Part shown: piece after piece, positions 8,701 through 9,497 of the stretch
How the letters are laid out: each line of letters begins with the position of its first letter
Position numbering within the stretch: the stretch's first letter is position 1
Source: Tannerella sp.
GTDB taxonomy: Bacteria > Bacteroidota > Bacteroidia > Bacteroidales > Tannerellaceae
Direction of reading: 5' to 3'
DNA: 9,497 nt
Assembly: GCA_031279875.1 (NCBI GenBank)
Contig: JAITHS010000067.1
Location: 1-9,497, forward strand
Made by a program: the position numbers and the translations under genes
The notes under the pieces: generated by a model
Database searches by the model: none
What the model saw: the letters and a program-made list of their open reading frames with translations, nothing else
Told to the model about the DNA's origin: nothing

Positions 8701-8778
8701 GCTTCCGGCTTACAAGCACATTACTCCAATTATGCAAGATATGCGTTAGATAACAACAAACCCTTGCAGCGGTTCTAA
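5743..8778 (+). CDS. Tat-exported flavoprotein with two tandem FAD_oxidored modules and a helical-repeat tail
   Basis: The 1011-residue protein starts with a Tat signal (MLTRRSFIKT, then an alanine-rich stretch to about residue 27), implying export with bound FAD. Module 1 (about 55-355) has a Rossmann loop IVGGSSAAV (59-67) and ends with the FAD-closing signature IPFEALLPKSIDNLVVLSAS (302-321). Module 2 (about 408-755) has the canonical loop GGGTAG (416-421), the RERRRIAAQYNVSVYDVIGKRR region, and the closing signature VPLRALLPKGLTNIMVTG from 686. Both follow the FAD_oxidored (PF12831-like) pattern; single-module members are common in glycan-degradation loci but their reactions are mostly unknown. 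Module 1 keeps fewer glycines (S63, A66) and may bind FAD weakly or be structural. Residues of about 765-1000 look like alpha-helical HEAT-like repeats (SDRVIYASILCILGD, LDALIIALGKSRD, RAVSIAAEEMRSPD, LHLARALYFCGDK). The final codons lie inside an intergenic repeat unit. The substrate is unknown. Confidence 0.9.
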   Translation: MLTRRSFIKTAAAGSALTAFGQYSAARSAVNAVTVNDTTTFVLEGERRIPVIADVDIAIVGGSSAAVAAAAAAARAGCTVFLAAPMPYLGEDICGTFRFVPNKDEQPDLPLSRKLFGQSKNPTPLYIKTELENELIDNDVRFLYSSYLTNIIKDTSGAVAGIVITNRSGRQAICSRAVIDATNTAVAARAAAAEFTVFKPGKYDFSFVTVGSKAQSIVGAIAEDVPYTLNYRNKTLPVTRYTFNLDISKDSYSAIQEAEQIIRDKTWTPDQSDSSDCLEYVPLTQIIPQQEYRQSATLIRDIPFEALLPKSIDNLVVLSASAGLSHEAASKILHPVNAVALGQMAGEKIADIINRKQKTNNATIIFGAITKGDNIGEIRELTAPLRPDGLTSGREIPTQTETALPVLGQYDVIVLGGGTAGAPAGISAARHGAKTLMLEYLHGLGGLMTLGLIGRYWDGYRGGFSAEADEGVRNMAPSDHPRQLKNWKDDHHSDWKQEYFRREYRKAGGELWFGVIGSGALVKDNVVKGVVVTTPYGRGVVLGKIIIDSTGSADTAIAAGADYNYTGKHVAVQGAGMGFWAPEDYYNNNDWAFIDDTDMLDVSRIYVQAKKKLAGKYDMVKLPQTRERRRIAAQYNVSVYDVIGKRRYNDTISYHKSSFDTHGMIVDPYFILLPPEKRHAIYDADVPLRALLPKGLTNIMVTGLGAGADRDAMPVIRMQSCLQCQGFAVGYLAATAVKEGKTVTKVDIRKVQKYLVSIGNLPDRILTEKPFKGYSDNEYATAARSVRDNYKGLEILLTDTDKCKHYVNKEILTATSDSDRVIYASILCILGDKTYAKVLADEIQRHDKWDVGWNYTGMGQFGPCMSRLDALIIALGKSRDATYLPTVLQKAQLLNRENTFSHFRAVSIAAEEMRSPDAASLLYDKLTAPGMRNHHIADYRDARRKTVPDVNDTSTRNDALKELHLARALYFCGDKSALGETILRNYASGLQAHYSNYARYALDNNKPLQRF

Positions 8779-8847
8779 ACCCTGCAAGCGGTTGAAGATC
8801 ACCATTCCCCAAACCCTTGCAGCGGTTGACAAACCCTGCAAGCGGTT
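8758..8847. repeat. Alternating A-B-A-B palindromic 17-nt repeats
   Basis: Four 17-nt units share the flanks AAACCC...GCGGTT. Units at 8758-8774 and 8811-8827 carry the core TTGCA; units at 8777-8793 and 8831-8847 carry its reverse complement TGCAA. Each A-B pair can fold on itself through CTTGCAG/CTGCAAG. The A-B pair is repeated with a 53-54 nt period, with gaps of 2, 17 and 3 nt between units. The first unit overlaps the end of the flavoprotein gene, and its stop codon (8776-8778) lies at the junction of units 1 and 2. It could act as a transcript-end or mRNA-stability structure, although no T-tract follows. Confidence 0.85.
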
Positions 8848-8875
8848 TCGGTGAACACTTACAGCGGGCGCAATC

Positions 8876-8969
8876 AAGTGTCGTCCTATGCGGGACTATT
8901 GTTGATATGATGACTTCTCTCTCCGGAGACTAAAGTCACCGGTTAATAAAGTGTCGTCCCATGCGGGAC
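8876..8969. repeat. Pair of GTCC(C/T)ATGCGGGAC hairpin repeats
   Basis: Two near-identical 21-nt copies (8876-8896 and 8949-8969) differ at a single base. The right copy forms a perfect 6-bp hairpin CGTCCC-ATGC-GGGACG (8955-8970). In the left copy the C-to-T change leaves a T-G wobble pair, so the hairpin is preserved. They are direct repeats bracketing 52 bp that contain a further palindrome, like the ends of a small non-autonomous repeat element. Confidence 0.75.
8911..8938. repeat. 28-nt interrupted palindrome
   Basis: Arms TGACTT (8911-8916) and AAGTCA (8933-8938) surround the perfect palindrome TCTCCGGAGA (8920-8929), separated symmetrically by 3-nt mismatches on each side. It lies midway between the two hairpin repeats. 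Its function is unknown; it could be a dimeric protein-binding site or the centre of a small repeat element. Confidence 0.65.
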
Positions 8970-9128
8970 GTTTCTCAAGCCCAATTAGAAGAAAAAATGC
9001 AATCTGCAATAAAAAAATACACAATTCCTGCATATTTAGAAGATTTAACCGATGATTGGTGGGATAATGCAAAACTTTCCGATGATTGGTTAGATAAAAT
9101 TTTTCCGGAATTCTACAAACTAATTTGA
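8961..9128 (+). CDS. Possible small acidic, tryptophan-containing protein (43-55 aa)
   Basis: An open frame runs from ATG 8961 (55 residues) or ATG 8997 (43 residues) to a TGA at 9126-9128. The first ATG lies in the loop of the palindromic hairpin and is less likely; the second is preceded by an A-rich, purine-rich stretch (AGAAGAAAAA) that could aid initiation. The product is acidic and aromatic, with a 10-residue tandem repeat: LTDDWWDNAK then LSDDWLDKIF. The DNA shows the same duplication as CCGATGATTGGT at 9049-9060 and 9079-9090, exactly 30 nt apart. I do not recognise the family. It may be a real small protein or the C-terminal remnant of a larger gene whose 5' end was replaced by the repeat element. 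No promoter is clear. Confidence 0.35.
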   Translation: MRDVSQAQLEEKMQSAIKKYTIPAYLEDLTDDWWDNAKLSDDWLDKIFPEFYKLI

Positions 9129-9203
9129 TGGGTAAAAAAACGCAAGTTGGGTTAAGGAAATACGTCTTTGGTAAACGAAGCAATCCGGCAAAATTTTTAT
9201 CCG

Positions 9204-9237
9204 TTTGTGTATCATCTCGTAATTTTTTGTACCTTTG
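9204..9237 (+). promoter_or_regulatory. Bacteroidota promoter of the SWIM-domain gene
   Basis: A -33 element TTTG (9204-9207) and a -7 box TACCTTTG (9230-9237) are separated by 22 bp, the best complete TTTG/TAnnTTTG promoter in the window. Transcription should start near 9242, about 29 nt before the ATG at 9271, and the leader has no Shine-Dalgarno sequence. Confidence 0.75.
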
Positions 9238-9270
9238 CAGCATTATTAACATAACTTTCAATTACACTTT

Positions 9271-9497
9271 ATGGCAGAAAAATTTGGAAAGACCTGGTGG
9301 GGTGAACACTGGCTCAAATCGCTTGAAAATGTGGATTATGACAATCGTTTGCCGCGCGGGGCTTCGTATGCGCGAAGCGGACATGTGAAAGATATTAAAA
9401 TAAAAGATAATCAGATCGTTGCAAAAGTTCAGGGAACGCGACCTTCGCCCTACAAGGTTACGATTATCGTGCCGCCGTTTTTTGAGGAAGACATTGA
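9271..9497 (+). CDS. SWIM zinc-finger family protein, N-terminal part (truncated by window)
   Basis: The frame is open from ATG 9271 to the window end, giving 75 residues. The sequence MAEKFGKTWWGEHWLKSLE... with DNRLPRGASYARSGHVKDIKI and AKVQGTRPSPYKVTI matches the conserved N-terminus of bacterial SWIM zinc-finger proteins, which in many genomes are encoded beside SNF2-family helicases. The zinc-binding CxCx(n)CxH motif itself would lie downstream of the window. It is probably a cytoplasmic nucleic-acid-associated protein and has no evident link to the exported enzymes on its left. It has its own promoter. Confidence 0.82.
   Translation, partial: MAEKFGKTWWGEHWLKSLENVDYDNRLPRGASYARSGHVKDIKIKDNQIVAKVQGTRPSPYKVTIIVPPFFEEDI

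Larger units (their letters stand above)
8779..9270. other. Intergenic region with repeats and one possible small gene
   Basis: About 490 bases lie between the flavoprotein and SWIM genes. The first part (to about 8970) is GC-richer and consists almost entirely of short palindromic elements. The second part (about 8980-9128) is AT-rich and holds one small open frame. Positions 9129-9200 show nothing recognisable, and 9204-9237 hold the SWIM gene promoter. No tRNA, rRNA or insertion-sequence gene was seen. Confidence 0.7.

Noticed and set aside
8758..8847. Repeat cluster considered as a CRISPR array
   Set aside because: The repeats are only 17 nt and gaps are 2, 17 and 3 nt, units alternate in core orientation, and no cas genes are present.
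8955..8976. Hairpin CGTCCC-ATGC-GGGACG as a rho-independent terminator of the flavoprotein transcript
   Set aside because: Only a short TTTCTC follows instead of a T-tract and it lies nearly 180 bases past the stop codon; the paired copy points to a repeat element instead.
8896..9261. Minus-strand open frame of 121 residues in the intergenic region
   Set aside because: It runs antisense through the palindromic repeats, the small plus-strand frame and the SWIM promoter; its composition is low-quality and no family motif is visible. It looks like a chance frame.

Overview
The window looks like a chromosomal segment of a Bacteroidota bacterium, probably Bacteroidales. Promoter -7 boxes of the form TAnnTTTG (TATCTTTG or TACCTTTG) sit upstream of four genes, start codons lack obvious Shine-Dalgarno sequences, and the gene content (exported glycoside hydrolase, Tat-exported oxidoreductases, DUF6807 protein, abiE cassette, SWIM protein) is typical of that phylum. 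The genus is not resolved.

Layout. Positions 1-5581 are all on the minus strand. Read in transcription order they are: a Tat-exported Gfo/Idh/MocA oxidoreductase (5581-4220), a secreted DUF6807/'PmoA-like' protein only 2 bp further on (4217-3327), a strong intrinsic terminator (3318-3275), a type IV toxin-antitoxin pair abiEi-abiEii with a 14-bp overlap (3231-1563), and a secreted family-2 glycoside hydrolase (1516 to beyond position 1). A 161-bp divergent promoter region (5582-5742) separates these from a plus-strand gene for a 1011-residue Tat-exported flavoprotein (5743-8778). That protein contains two complete FAD_oxidored modules in tandem plus a helical-repeat tail. Positions 8779-9270 hold short palindromic repeats and one possible 43-55-residue small protein. 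A SWIM zinc-finger protein begins at 9271 and runs off the end.

How the parts may work together. Four exported proteins (GH2, DUF6807, Gfo/Idh, double flavoprotein) suggest a periplasmic glycan-processing set that combines hydrolysis with oxidation of sugars. The divergent promoters share an identical 12-nt core, so the two oxidoreductases may be expressed together. The abiE cassette is an AT-rich defence/addiction insert with its own promoter. It sits between the terminator and the GH2 gene, which has no visible promoter of its own and may depend on abiE transcription. No SusC/SusD pair, sensor or transporter is visible, so the substrate is unknown.

The most unusual items are the tandem-FAD protein in its divergent oxidoreductase locus, the apparently leaderless abiEi promoter, and the alternating palindromic repeats that supply the last codons of the flavoprotein gene.
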